Positions 26,149-34,855 of a stretch of DNA of 64,000 nt are shown here, piece by piece. Origin of the DNA: Candidatus Obscuribacterales bacterium. GTDB taxonomy: Bacteria > Cyanobacteriota > Vampirovibrionia > Obscuribacterales > Obscuribacteraceae. The position numbers were made by a program, and so were the translations under genes. The stretch lies in the NCBI GenBank assembly GCA_021732085.1, contig JAKFVQ010000009.1, positions 124,001 through 188,000 on the forward strand. The letters run 5' to 3'. Under the pieces are notes generated by a model. It made no database searches. It was given only the letters and a program-made list of their open reading frames with translations, and had not been told where the DNA came from. Position 1 is the stretch's first letter, and the number at the start of each line of letters is the position of its first letter.

Positions 26149-27156
26149 ATGTCTGAGCATTCGGCTCTGGTGGCATCTATGTCAAGTCACGCACGCGAGT
26201 TACAAAAGCTGTCAGGTCCTGGTGTCGACTCCTGGAAGAATCGACGCCACCTTCTTGATACAAAAGACCTGTCTACGGACGAATTGCAAACTCTGGTAAG
26301 AGCAGCCACGATCTGCAAGGAAATGATGCATAGCGGCGAAGGCCCACAGCCATTGTTGACTTCACGCACAATCGCAAATCTGTTTTATGAAAACAGTACG
26401 CGTACACGCAGCAGCTTCGAACTCGCTGCCAAGCGCCTCGGCGCAACTGTAATTAACCTGGATATCGCAAGCTCCTCAGTAGCAAAAGGCGAAACCATTG
26501 TCGATACAGGGCGCACCTTAGCGGCTATGGCTGTGGATGCATTCGTTCAACGCCACAACTGCTCTGGATCCGCGATGCAAATTGCGCGGGAACTTGGCGA
26601 CCGCGTACATATTATCAACGCAGGTGACGGATGGAACGGGCATCCAACACAAGCCTTGCTCGATTACTTCACAATGCTGGAAGTGCGCGGCTCCGTGAAG
26701 GGCGCAAAGATTGCCATCGTAGGCGATATCACACATAGTCGTGTAGCACGATCGAATATGTGGCTACTAACAAAGATGGGAGCAGATGTTCATATTGCAG
26801 GTCCACCAACATTGGTGCCACCTGAACTAAGCTCTCTCGGCGTCACAGTTCACAATAAGTTAGAACCGGCTATTGAAGGCGCGAGCTTCATCATCGTATT
26901 GCGTCTCCAACTCGAGCGCCAAAAGCAAGGGCTTATCCCCAGCATTGGTGAGTATCGCCGTGTTTACAGAATGGATCACGCACGGCTAAAGCTTGCAGCT
27001 GAAGGGGCTAAAGTAATGCATCCTGGACCAATGAATCGAGATCTCGAAATAACACACGCACTTGCAGACGACGCAGAAAAATCACTTGTTCTGACCCAGG
27101 TTGGCAATGGTGTCGCTGTGCGCATGGCTGTACTTTACTTATTACTTGCAAGATGA
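26149..27156 (+). CDS. pyrB: Aspartate carbamoyltransferase catalytic subunit PyrB
   Basis: 335 residues. Catalyses carbamoyl phosphate + aspartate to carbamoyl-aspartate, the committed step of pyrimidine synthesis. Diagnostic motifs: carbamoyl-phosphate loop 'FYENSTRTRSSFELAAKRLGA' near residue 80, 'SSSVAKGETIVDTGRTL', 'HPTQALLDYFTMLE', 'KIAIVGDITHSRVARSN', and C-terminal 'MHPGPMNRDLEI'. The N-terminus is about 25 residues longer than the shortest family members. GAGG precedes the ATG. No pyrI regulatory subunit is seen; pyrC follows 54 bases later, so the two form a pyrBC unit as in many bacteria. Confidence 0.97.
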   Translation: MSEHSALVASMSSHARELQKLSGPGVDSWKNRRHLLDTKDLSTDELQTLVRAATICKEMMHSGEGPQPLLTSRTIANLFYENSTRTRSSFELAAKRLGATVINLDIASSSVAKGETIVDTGRTLAAMAVDAFVQRHNCSGSAMQIARELGDRVHIINAGDGWNGHPTQALLDYFTMLEVRGSVKGAKIAIVGDITHSRVARSNMWLLTKMGADVHIAGPPTLVPPELSSLGVTVHNKLEPAIEGASFIIVLRLQLERQKQGLIPSIGEYRRVYRMDHARLKLAAEGAKVMHPGPMNRDLEITHALADDAEKSLVLTQVGNGVAVRMAVLYLLLAR

Positions 27157-27210
27157 ACGGCACAAACTTCTGACGCCGAGAATCACACATCGAAGAAGGC
27201 AAACATTCAA

Positions 27211-28509
27211 ATGAGCGACAAAATACTGATCAAAAGTGGTTTGATCCTGGACCCAGCAACGAACACAGAACAGCGATCCGACATTCGGATCGCTGGCGGA
27301 GAAATCGTGGAGCGGGGATCAGAGCTCAATGCCAACGCAGAAGAACAAGTAATCGATGCGGACGGATCGTGGATTTCTTGCGGATTCATTGACATTCATA
27401 CGCACCTTCGCGACCTCGGACAAAAAGATAAAGAGGACATCCATACGGGCACAAAAGCTGCAGCAGCTGGTGGCTTTACAACTGTTGTCTCAATGGCGAA
27501 TACAGATCCAGTTATAGATAATGGAATGACCTTTTCGATGTATCTGCAGAAGATTGCCGAACGCGCTGTTATTGAAGTTCTACCTGTTGCCGCTGTGACA
27601 AAGGGCCTTGCTGGACAAGAACTTACAAACATGGTTGAGCTTTCTGAAATGGGCGCAATTGCTTTTTCTGACGACGGCAAGCCCATTCAAAACATGACGG
27701 TCTTGCGCCGGGCGCTAGAATATGCGCGCCTCACAGGCAAACTGATAATCAGTCACGCAGAAGATCTCGACCTTTCTGAAGGCGGCTCCATGCACGAATG
27801 CGCACTATCCACGGAACTTGGACTGCAAGGAATTACATACGCCTCGGAGACAGTCGCAGTCGCAAGAGAACTCGAAATAGTTCGCTTAACGCAGGCACCT
27901 TATCACTTCACTCACATATCCTGTGCGTCATCACTGGACTTGATCCGACGAGCCAAGGTCGAAGGGCTCCCGGTCACTGTTGACGTCACTCCGCACCACC
28001 TGGCTTTAACAGCGGAAGAAGTCGCTGAGTACAATACAAATGCGAAAATGAATCCGCCACTCAGGTCTGGTCGCGACCGGTCGGAACTGATCAACGCTAT
28101 AAAAGACGGCACAATAACAGCGATCGGGACTGACCACGCACCGCATACGAAACTCGAAAAATCACGCCCATTCGTGGAAGCGCCGTTCGGAATTACTGGA
28201 TTGGAAACAGCATTCTCCGTTGTTTATGAAGCGCTAGTTGTTCAGAACTACATCTCGATTCTGGAGCTAATCAAACTTCTCACCATCGGGCCAGCTCGTA
28301 TTTTGGATCTGCCCGTACCGAGCCTGCACATGGGCTCACCTGCGAATCTGTGCATAATAGATCCGCGCATTCAATGGACTTACGAAAGTGCCAAAGGTCA
28401 ATCGAAGTCAACAAATTCCCCATGGGATCACAAGAAACTGCACGGGAAGGTTACCTGCACAATCTACAAAGGACAAATCGTGTATCGCTCCGAGCCAATT
28501 TCAGTCTAG
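27211..28509 (+). CDS. pyrC: Dihydroorotase PyrC (class I)
   Basis: 432 residues. Cyclises carbamoyl-aspartate to dihydroorotate. The metal-binding 'CGFIDIHTHLRDLGQKDKEDIHTG' near residue 60 gives the paired histidines; 'AHEDL' is here 'SHAEDLDLSEGG' and 'FTHISCASSLDLIRRAK' and 'IGTDHAPHTKLEK' provide the other ligands. Length and motifs fit the class I enzymes that lie next to pyrB. It ends in an elaborate structured trailer (28518-28643). Confidence 0.96.
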   Translation: MSDKILIKSGLILDPATNTEQRSDIRIAGGEIVERGSELNANAEEQVIDADGSWISCGFIDIHTHLRDLGQKDKEDIHTGTKAAAAGGFTTVVSMANTDPVIDNGMTFSMYLQKIAERAVIEVLPVAAVTKGLAGQELTNMVELSEMGAIAFSDDGKPIQNMTVLRRALEYARLTGKLIISHAEDLDLSEGGSMHECALSTELGLQGITYASETVAVARELEIVRLTQAPYHFTHISCASSLDLIRRAKVEGLPVTVDVTPHHLALTAEEVAEYNTNAKMNPPLRSGRDRSELINAIKDGTITAIGTDHAPHTKLEKSRPFVEAPFGITGLETAFSVVYEALVVQNYISILELIKLLTIGPARILDLPVPSLHMGSPANLCIIDPRIQWTYESAKGQSKSTNSPWDHKKLHGKVTCTIYKGQIVYRSEPISV

Positions 28510-28517
28510 TTATCCAC

Positions 28518-28608
28518 CAGTCGCCATTCGGTAACGGCAGTCACAGCGATTCGGCTATCTGTCCGAATTAAGACGGGCGCACGCCGGACAGATACGATTC
28601 GGCGACTG
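28518..28608 (+). other. Nested inverted repeats downstream of pyrC
   Basis: CAGTCGCC (28518-28525) pairs with GGCGACTG (28601-28608), enclosing TATCTGTCCG (28556-28565) and CGGACAGATA (28585-28594), ten perfect pairs. Together they form a nested structure right after the pyrC stop. No T-run follows, so a folded mRNA trailer is more likely than a simple terminator. Confidence 0.5.
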
Positions 28609-28617
28609 TTACTGAAA

Positions 28618-28643
28618 CGGCACCGCATTTGATTGCGGTGCCG
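28618..28643 (-). terminator. Strong hairpin between convergent pyrC and orphan gene
   Basis: CGGCACCGCA and TGCGGTGCCG pair perfectly across a six-base loop. Read on the minus strand it is followed by TTTCAG, so it could end transcription of the gene at 28665; on the plus strand no U-run follows. A bidirectional role is possible. Confidence 0.5.
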
Positions 28644-28664
28644 ATAACAATTCGATAACCGTAT

Positions 28665-29276
28665 CTATTTCCTTTCGTTCTTTTCGAGATGAAAGCCTGG
28701 ACGATAAGGCCACTTCGGCATTGGCATGGGTTCATCGCAAATTATGTCTGGGAAGTTAAGCTCCTTCCGACTCATTCTCACCGTATGATTTCCGCGCTGT
28801 ACTTCATCAATACCATTCGGACCAATTGTGAGCTTAGCACCATCTTTGAACACAAGAACTTGATTGCCATTCTTGTCTTTCTCCACACCTTTTAAATCCC
28901 CATCGACTTTGAATGTGCCGTCAGGATTCACCGTGACGACATCACCGCTGGGTGTCATGAGAATTTCTTTGCCGTTCTTGACGACGTAGCGATCACCGGT
29001 CGAGAGATCGTGCGAACCTTCCCTAACCCTAAAATTGGTCAATGACGAAATATCTGACGGTCTGAGCATATCGGCAATAGAACCGATGTCAGGCTTGCGA
29101 GAACTAATTGAATCATTTAAGTCATTTGATGAGGCGGACTTCCCATCACGCTGCATAGCTGAGTGCGCACTCTCATGTAACTCCGAACGAAATGCATCAT
29201 TAGCGTCCGCCGCTGCGGAACTGCGATCAGAGGGATCTCTATCCTCTGCATTCTTATTGTCTACTTCCTGTGGCAT
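28665..29276 (-). CDS. Orphan protein A of a three-paralogue cluster
   Basis: 203 residues from the ATG at 29276, which has AGGAAG upstream; a longer frame starts at 29351 without such a site. The first 85 residues are charged and disordered-looking. The shared domain (about residues 88-165) runs 'STGDRYVVKNGKEILMTPSGDVVTVNPDGTFKVDG' then 'VEKDKNGNQVLVFKDGAKLTIGPNGIDEVQRGNHTV', a series of short beta strands with repeated D-G turns. A Pro-rich tail ('CDEPMPMPKWPYRPGFHLE') follows. No signal peptide. Similar proteins sit at 29767 and 30915, each with its own ribosome site. Confidence 0.72.
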   Translation of the reverse strand: MPQEVDNKNAEDRDPSDRSSAAADANDAFRSELHESAHSAMQRDGKSASSNDLNDSISSRKPDIGSIADMLRPSDISSLTNFRVREGSHDLSTGDRYVVKNGKEILMTPSGDVVTVNPDGTFKVDGDLKGVEKDKNGNQVLVFKDGAKLTIGPNGIDEVQRGNHTVRMSRKELNFPDIICDEPMPMPKWPYRPGFHLEKNERK

Positions 29277-29766
29277 GTCTTTTCTTCCTGTTGAAACACG
29301 TTCCTTGATTCTCGCAAACTCTCTTCTAGAGCCAAATGTGTAGACATACAAAGATGTGCAACAAGATTCTCATACGTAATCGCTAATGCTCACCAGATAG
29401 ACATGTGAAAGTTCACTGTATTCTCAGCCACCACGACAACAAACCGAATGCAGAGCGATCGGCTAGGTAGCAAAAGGAGACTCCTACAGGAATCCGCTTC
29501 AAGGCAGTGCCAACTGTGACTAAATGTTCGCCAGGGCAAGCAGCTCGGAAGCTGCCTGGGCGATATTTCGGTTGCCATAAACGAATCAAAAAACAAAAAC
29601 TGATCCATCTGGGACGGATCAGCTCTTGCTCTTTCTTTCTGTAAAATCGTTAGCTCGGCGGCTTCGTGTAAGGTGAATTAACGAGACCGCCGCTCAGAAT
29701 CGGACAGCGTAAACTCAGACAGGCACCGCTAATTCGGTACTACCTTGCCATCAAACGCTAATCAAT
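29277..29766. other. Intergenic region between paralogues A and B
   Basis: About 490 bases without a gene. It holds a terminator for paralogue B (29582-29622) and, near 29530-29560, a GC-rich stem (GCAGCT with AGCTGC, extended by CCAG/CTGG). The part nearest 29276 should contain the promoter of paralogue A; I see no strong hexamers. Confidence 0.5.
29582..29622 (-). terminator. Rho-independent terminator of paralogue B
   Basis: CTGATCC and GGATCAG pair across a nine-base loop; on the minus strand the stem is followed by TTTTTGTTTTTTG. It lies about 145 bases past the stop of the gene at 29767. Confidence 0.65.
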
Positions 29767-30423
29767 TTAGCCTCGCGGATTAACACGCGGTGGAAACTTG
29801 AATGGATTCTTCAGCGGATCATCAGGTTCTGCCGGGAGCTTGGCGCCTGGAACAATGAATTTGACCATATCCTTGCCGCGCGAAACTTGTTGAATTCCGC
29901 CAGGTCCGAATTTTACTTTCGAACCATCAGGAAACGTCACTGTGCGGCCGCCATCCTTGTCTTCCTCAACGGAGCTTACTGGTCCATCGATCTTATAAGT
30001 GCCATCTTTGTTGACAGTAAGTTTCGTTCCATCCGGCGTAGTAAGCGTTTCATTCCCTTCACTGTCACGGTGCAATCGGTCACCAGTGGGAAGCTCATGA
30101 TCACCTTCGCCGCCCTTACCCACACCACGCAAATACCAGTGCTCATCAGGTGACTTTGGTCCGTCTTGTGTACCAGGTCCGATCAGATCTTCAGGTGTAT
30201 TAATATGGATATCAGAATTAGAATCCTTTCCAGCCATGCCACCTGCAGTGGTATCAGACTTGCCACCAAGTGGAAGCTCTGTCTTAGATGCATCAGAACT
30301 CTTAAACTGTTGGTAAGCTTCGGTAAATAGTTCATTTCTCGCGGATTCAGCGGTATCCCTGGCGGATGACTCCCCTTCCTTCGCAATCTGGTTCTTCTCG
30401 GCTACTTCATTATCTCCAGCCAT
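29767..30423 (-). CDS. Orphan protein B of a three-paralogue cluster
   Basis: 218 residues from the ATG at 30423 (GGAG nine bases upstream); an ATG at 30438 would add five residues but its AGGA is very close. The shared domain reads 'LPTGDRLHRDSEGNETLTT' and 'GTKLTVNKDGTYKIDGPV' then 'TVTFPDGSKVKFGPGGIQQVSRGKDMVKF', about 45-50% identical by eye with paralogue A over 75 residues. The N-terminal part ('ARDTAESARNELFTEAYQQF') also resembles A ('ADANDAFRSELHESAHSAM'). The tail is Pro-rich ('PFKFPPRVNPRG'). Soluble, function unknown. Confidence 0.72.
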   Translation of the reverse strand: MAGDNEVAEKNQIAKEGESSARDTAESARNELFTEAYQQFKSSDASKTELPLGGKSDTTAGGMAGKDSNSDIHINTPEDLIGPGTQDGPKSPDEHWYLRGVGKGGEGDHELPTGDRLHRDSEGNETLTTPDGTKLTVNKDGTYKIDGPVSSVEEDKDGGRTVTFPDGSKVKFGPGGIQQVSRGKDMVKFIVPGAKLPAEPDDPLKNPFKFPPRVNPRG

Positions 30424-30914
30424 AATCTTCATCTCCATTCGTTCCTGTTCGAAAAGAAATTCTCGTTTAGAAGTCTTGTCTAGCGGTTTTTGTTTCGAGC
30501 GGAATTAGTAACAACACAAACATAATGACCTAACTGCCACCAATTCTTTAGGTATAGTCCAACCTGCTTGGTACAGCTTAACTAGCAGTCACCGAAGCAA
30601 CAAACTTGCAGCGCTAACTTAGAATGCACGCAAGCAGATCACAGCTACGCGACAGAACCCACCTGTGCATTCATTCAGGCGACTATGACTGCACGCTCAA
30701 CTCGCCACGAGCAAAGCCAGCGTCAAAGTCCGGCCCATGCAGAAAAACGAGCTAACGCACCGCCGCCAGTGCTGGAGCCTCCCACCTGCATCGTCGAATC
30801 ATTCAGGCTTTCAATTTCAAGAATACAAAATTAAAATGCCCACTGCATGTTTGTGCAGTAGGCATTTCAAAATTCGGATCAATCGTAAGAGAAGTAGAAA
30901 TTTTGTTTCGCAAA
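30424..30914. other. Intergenic region between paralogues B and C
   Basis: About 490 bases without a gene. The left part should carry the promoter of paralogue B; the right part contains the terminator of paralogue C (30834-30867). Short open frames here lack ribosome sites and recognisable domains. Confidence 0.5.
30825..30867 (-). terminator. Rho-independent terminator of paralogue C
   Basis: AAATGCCCACTGCA (30834-30847) pairs with TGCAGTAGGCATTT (30854-30867) with one mismatch. Read on the minus strand the stem is followed by TTTTAATTTTG. It lies about 50 bases beyond the stop at 30915. Confidence 0.7.
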
Positions 30915-31511
30915 CTATAGAGAAATATCGAGTCCTGGCAATTGATAACTTGGAATAGACCATTTCTTGCTCGGTGCATCAGCCGATGGTGCAGCTTGTC
31001 TTTTCGAAGCTGGCTCTGCAGCGCGCATTTGTGGTGCTTGCGGAACCTGTGGACGAGCTGCTCGCTCGACAGATTTCGTTTGCTCAGGCGCCTGCACTTT
31101 CACTGGCTCAACTTGTCGCGCCACTTCTTGCCCTGCCGGCTCGGCATGAACGCCAGTCTCCGCGCTATTTGTTGCTTCCTCTTTTCTCGGAAACTTCAGG
31201 ACATGACCGTTCCTATGAATTTCCAAAAGCCCATGTTTATCAACTTTGACAATGGCATCATCTTTGAAGCATATGGAACTGACTCCTTCCTTGTTTCTAT
31301 CAGCTCCAACAACTTTGCCTTCAATGCTAAGTTTGCCATCGGCATCAATAACTATGCGATCGCCTGCGGGAGTAACAAGAGTGACAATGCCGGCAGTGCG
31401 AATCAAAATATCGCCGGTTTCCAATTGCTGAACACCGCTGAGAGTCTGCAAACCAGCAGCACCCTCTTTCTGCTCGGCGCCCGTCGTTGATTGTCCCGCA
31501 AACTCTTGCAT
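30915..31511 (-). CDS. Orphan protein C of a three-paralogue cluster
   Basis: 198 residues; GGAGG precedes the ATG. The shared domain occurs early: 'LETGDILIRTAGIVTLVTPAGDRIVIDADGKLSIEG' then 'KDDAIVKVDKHGLLEIHRNGHVLKF'. It is the most diverged of the three. After it comes a Pro/Ala/Gln-rich linker (about 115-180) and a short C-terminal motif 'KKWSIPSYQLPGLDISL'. No signal peptide. The three genes share strand and spacing of about 490 bases, and B and C have their own terminators, so they appear to be individually transcribed duplicates. Confidence 0.7.
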   Translation of the reverse strand: MQEFAGQSTTGAEQKEGAAGLQTLSGVQQLETGDILIRTAGIVTLVTPAGDRIVIDADGKLSIEGKVVGADRNKEGVSSICFKDDAIVKVDKHGLLEIHRNGHVLKFPRKEEATNSAETGVHAEPAGQEVARQVEPVKVQAPEQTKSVERAARPQVPQAPQMRAAEPASKRQAAPSADAPSKKWSIPSYQLPGLDISL

Positions 31512-31738
31512 GGTAATGACCTCCTAGTAAATACGCTCGGGAAGTTGATTGACCAACGGTCACTTCTCTGAACATTTCGATTATTGCTCACCCCCTATTC
31601 TTCAATAAGGTGTTCTAGTTCTCTTGGCACTGCATAGAATTGCAGAATCGGCCGCGAACTATCACAATCTCCCGGAATGGGGAGAATCGAAGGCGTTGTA
31701 TACTACGATGACAAATTGAGCGGAGCTGTTCAATCGAT

Positions 31739-32479
31739 ATGGTCAACAAAGGAACATTCTTGGAGCAAAGAAGCTGGAAAGAAGCGGAGCAGCTTCTTAC
31801 CGCATCTGCCATTGTAGTAATTCCGCTTGGCGCAGCAGCCAAGGAACACGGTTACCATCTGCCTCTCAACAATGACCTTTTGATGGCCGACTATCTTGCA
31901 AAAGAGATCGCTCAGCGCACAGAGGTAGTCATTGCTCCGACCATCAATTATTCCTACTATCCCGCGTTCGTCGAATACCCAGGCTCTGTATCGCTCTCTA
32001 TAGAGACATCCAGCAAGATGGTCGAGGAGATTTGTTCCAGCCTTGCAAAATTCGGACCTCGCCGCTTTTACATCCTCAACACTGGCATTTCTACGCGCAC
32101 TCCATTGGAAAAAGCAAAAAAAGCGCTTCTCATGGAAAGTGTCATTATGCACTACACTGACTTACATCAAGCTTTAGAACAAGCAGCAGTCAAAAACCTG
32201 TCGTCACAACAAGGCGGAAGCCACGCCGACGAAATTGAAACCTCGATGATGCTTTATATCGCTCCCGATCGCGTCCGAATGGATATGGCTTGCAAAGACT
32301 TCGTCAAAGACGCAACCGGGCGCCTATCCAGACATCAATCTTCAAATACCAGCTATTCCCCCAGCGGCGTTTGGGGCGACGCAACCCTCGCCACGAAATC
32401 CAAAGGCGAGAAAATAGTAAAATGTTTGCTTGACTACATTGTCGATGACATCGAACAATTGCGACAATCGCATTTGTAA
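31739..32479 (+). CDS. Divergent creatininase-family protein
   Basis: 246 residues. Creatininase-family amidohydrolases (creatininase, MftE, formamide hydrolases) bind two metals. The fold is recognised from 'IVVIPLGAAAKEHGYHLPLNNDLLMADYLAKEI' and 'QGGSHADEIETSMMLYIAPDRVRMD'. The first part retains the EHG-x-H and the Asp of NND. The family motif N-G-H-(G/Y)-(G/E)-N, normally supplying a metal ligand, is replaced by 'ILNTGISTRTPLEKA'. Either a divergent subfamily uses other ligands or activity is changed. It overlaps no neighbour; the next gene starts 17 bases on. Confidence 0.75.
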   Translation: MVNKGTFLEQRSWKEAEQLLTASAIVVIPLGAAAKEHGYHLPLNNDLLMADYLAKEIAQRTEVVIAPTINYSYYPAFVEYPGSVSLSIETSSKMVEEICSSLAKFGPRRFYILNTGISTRTPLEKAKKALLMESVIMHYTDLHQALEQAAVKNLSSQQGGSHADEIETSMMLYIAPDRVRMDMACKDFVKDATGRLSRHQSSNTSYSPSGVWGDATLATKSKGEKIVKCLLDYIVDDIEQLRQSHL

Positions 32480-32496
32480 CCTCCAAGGCTTGATGC

Positions 32497-32946
32497 GTGC
32501 CGAACTTTCTTTCCAAAATTCACAATCACATTAAGCACCAAGAAATTGCGTTGTTCATGTTCATCATCGCAATTGGGCTGTTTAAATTTCCCCTGCAACA
32601 CCACATTACGCTGGCACGCTTCCAACACTACGGGATCTGTCTTTATGTCTGGTCTTTGGGATTCCTGATCCAAACTGTTTGGTCATGGAAATATCTGACT
32701 ATTCGCGGAAGAATTGCAATGATAAGCACGGGGCTTTATGTCGGCTTATTTGCAATGGTCTTTTACACGAGCCCATGGCTTGATGTAAGAATGGCTGTAC
32801 AAACAGAAGACCAAGGACTCCTGCGCATTCTCTATTCAATCTTGTGTGCCTTGCTCGGCATCATTGTAGCTATCCTCTGGCTAATCTGGGTAATCGAAGA
32901 CAAACCTGATGGAGTCTTGGACCGAGCGGAGAATACACAGTCATGA
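32497..32946 (+). CDS. Four-helix membrane protein of unknown function
   Basis: 149 residues from a GTG with AAGG about eight bases upstream. Four hydrophobic segments are visible ('IALFMFIIAIGLFKFPL', 'YGICLYVWSLGFLIQTVW', 'IAMISTGLYVGLFAMVFYTSPW', 'ILYSILCALLGIIVAILWLIWVI'). No catalytic motif is recognised. The TGA stop overlaps the ATG of the next gene (ATGA at 32943-32946), so the two are translationally coupled. Confidence 0.75.
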   Translation: MPNFLSKIHNHIKHQEIALFMFIIAIGLFKFPLQHHITLARFQHYGICLYVWSLGFLIQTVWSWKYLTIRGRIAMISTGLYVGLFAMVFYTSPWLDVRMAVQTEDQGLLRILYSILCALLGIIVAILWLIWVIEDKPDGVLDRAENTQS

Positions 32947-33434
32947 AGCAACTCGTCTTGATGGTAGGCGTTCCCGGCAGTGGCAAGTCGACGCTTGCTG
33001 AACGGCTAATCGCGAAGGGATACGCTTGCCTGAATGCTGACAGCATTCGCGAAGAACTGCTCGGAGACGCAAGCAACCAGGAACAAAACGATCGAATTTT
33101 CGAAGTGTTCTTTCAGCGGCTGGATGAACATTTGAAGGCTGAAAAGGATATTGTTGTCGATAACATCAATACCAATCCACGCCATCGCGAACAGATCATA
33201 AATCGCGCGCGAGCTGCTGGCTATACGGACATTCAGCTCTGGATAGTGGACGTGCCGCTAGAAGTTTGCCTTGAGAGAAATCGTCAACGCAGCAGAAATG
33301 TACCGGAAGATATTGTCGCAAAAATGCACGCAACCTTGAATGGACCAGGGCGCCCAAAGAAGCACGAAGGTAGAGTTGTTATCGTTCGCCCAGGTAAAGA
33401 GCCTTTCGATTTCAGATTCTTTCTACCGAAGTAA
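32943..33434 (+). CDS. P-loop ATP-binding protein, polynucleotide kinase-like
   Basis: 163 residues. The Walker A motif 'GVPGSGKSTLAERL' near residue 9 and 'DIVVDNINTNPRHREQIINRARAAGY' (Walker B-like D and the family's N-x-x) match small kinases of the T4 polynucleotide kinase / zeta-toxin-like AAA_33 group; 'LERNRQRSRNVPEDIVAKM' is the usual LID region with Arg residues. Such proteins phosphorylate nucleic acid ends or small molecules; the substrate is not predictable. No antitoxin is adjacent. It is coupled to the preceding membrane protein by a four-base overlap. Confidence 0.85.
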   Translation: MKQLVLMVGVPGSGKSTLAERLIAKGYACLNADSIREELLGDASNQEQNDRIFEVFFQRLDEHLKAEKDIVVDNINTNPRHREQIINRARAAGYTDIQLWIVDVPLEVCLERNRQRSRNVPEDIVAKMHATLNGPGRPKKHEGRVVIVRPGKEPFDFRFFLPK

Positions 33435-33451
33435 GGCCAGGGGTGTAGCAA

Positions 33452-34321
33452 TTGGCAAATAAATACGCAGCACCGGCTTGGATTACATTCGCGTTGGTGG
33501 CAGCATCTGTGGAACCGATTGTTGCCAAATTCGCATTCAAAGATGAGATCACGGCGATTCAGCTGATCGTGCTGAAAGCAGCTCTGGGTGGAGCTGTCCT
33601 CTTCCCATTCATCTTCAAAAAACTCTGTGATCGAGCAACGCTATTAAGACTGGTGCCCGTCGGCATTCTTTTATTTGCGACAAACTCGCTGACCTTGTTT
33701 GCACTTTCACAAATCTCGGTAGTTCTTCTTATTACAATCGTGACTACAACCCCTGCCCTGGTGGGAATTGCAAACAGTGTCCTTGGCAGAGATGAACTCA
33801 CCGGCAAATACTGGATCGGGTTCGTCCTCTGCTTTGTCGGAATCGTGATGACACTTGAGTATCGCGATCTGACAGTCAACACCTGGGGATTAATTAGCGC
33901 CTTTGCGGCGGCACTTAGCTCTACTATTTATAGAGTGCGGATGGAAATTATTTGCGAGAAGCAAGCCCCCGTAGAAGCGGCGGGCATCACTTACTTCGTT
34001 CAGGGGCTGATTACCCTGGCCTTCCTCCCATTTGCCATTCCGTTCCCGAAGGAGTCGTTTTTCTTTGGCGCATGGATTGGCATATCAGCGGCGCTTGCAA
34101 ACATCGCATTCGTATCAGCACTGAACTTGGTCGGCTCAACTCGGGTTTCTGTGCTAACGATGATTCAACGTCCTCTGCTGATAATCGCGGCAGCCATCTT
34201 TTTGAAGGAAACAGTAAACGCCAATCAAATAGTAGGCATCATTCTGGTGATGGTGGGAATTCAGTTGGCTGAAGTGAAGCGGAAAAGTGCCGAAGCAAAG
34301 CTCGCTCCGGCACAGCCATAG
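33452..34321 (+). CDS. EamA/DMT-superfamily transporter
   Basis: 289 residues from a TTG with AGGGG upstream. About ten hydrophobic segments in two similar halves: 'FALVAASVEPIVAKFAFKDEITAIQLIVLKA' and 'LISAFAAALSSTIYRVRMEI' start the two EamA repeats, and 'TMIQRPLLIIAAAIFLKETVNANQIVGIILVMVGI' ends the second one. Members export small metabolites, but the substrate is unknown. It follows the kinase by 17 bases and probably belongs to the same transcript that begins at 31739. Confidence 0.88.
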   Translation: MANKYAAPAWITFALVAASVEPIVAKFAFKDEITAIQLIVLKAALGGAVLFPFIFKKLCDRATLLRLVPVGILLFATNSLTLFALSQISVVLLITIVTTTPALVGIANSVLGRDELTGKYWIGFVLCFVGIVMTLEYRDLTVNTWGLISAFAAALSSTIYRVRMEIICEKQAPVEAAGITYFVQGLITLAFLPFAIPFPKESFFFGAWIGISAALANIAFVSALNLVGSTRVSVLTMIQRPLLIIAAAIFLKETVNANQIVGIILVMVGIQLAEVKRKSAEAKLAPAQP

Positions 34322-34520
34322 GGTCATTCTCTCCACTTCGGACTAGTAGTGCCTGCCACCTTAGCTCAACATCCAAGCTGTATTTACGGGTTGCCTCGAA
34401 GTCCGCGACATCCAGCACAACAATGAACCGACTCCACCATTCAAGCACTTGCTTACATCTGCAGAGTGTTGAAGTACAGGCTTTCATATAATGCACCGAC
34501 AACGCAAAAATCTTCTGGCG

Positions 34521-34551
34521 AAAAAAAACGCAGGCGGTTTAGTGCCTGCGT
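34521..34551 (-). terminator. Rho-independent terminator of rpsR
   Basis: ACGCAGGC and GCCTGCGT pair perfectly across eight bases and, on the minus strand, run straight into eight T. It lies about 50 bases after the rpsR stop. Confidence 0.9.
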
Positions 34552-34600
34552 TGAAGTTTTTGTTTGGCTGCCTGCTCGTTCGGCGGCAGAAAAAATCAGC

Positions 34601-34855
34601 TTAGACGGAGCCTGTGAAAGGCAAAAAGCCGAGCGCACGAGCCCGTTTTACAGCAAGCGTTATAGAGCGCTGATTCTTGGCATTGCAACCGGTAATGCGA
34701 CGCGGAAGCACTTTGCCATTTTCAGTAATGAATTTGCGCAAAAGATTCACATCTTTGTAATCGATGAAATCAATCTTGTTTGCAACGATCGGATCCAACT
34801 TGCGCTTGCGCGGTCCATTATCCCCGTAATCTCTTGTTCGCTTCTGCGGCTTCAT
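34601..34855 (-). CDS. rpsR: 30S ribosomal protein S18
   Basis: 84 residues. S18 binds the central domain of 16S rRNA together with S6. Typical sequence: basic start '[18 protein letters not shown]', then '[29 protein letters not shown]' and '[20 protein letters not shown]'. The ATG is preceded by GAGAGGAG. It stands alone: no rpsF, ssb or rplI is beside it, unlike the common rpsF-ssb-rpsR-rplI cluster. A strong terminator follows. Confidence 0.97.
   Translation of the reverse strand: MKPQKRTRDYGDNGPRKRKLDPIVANKIDFIDYKDVNLLRKFITENGKVLPRRITGCNAKNQRSITLAVKRARALGFLPFTGSV

Noticed and set aside
30942..31490. Plus-strand frame of 182 codons
   Set aside because: Antisense to paralogue C, which has GGAGG, relatives next door and a terminator.
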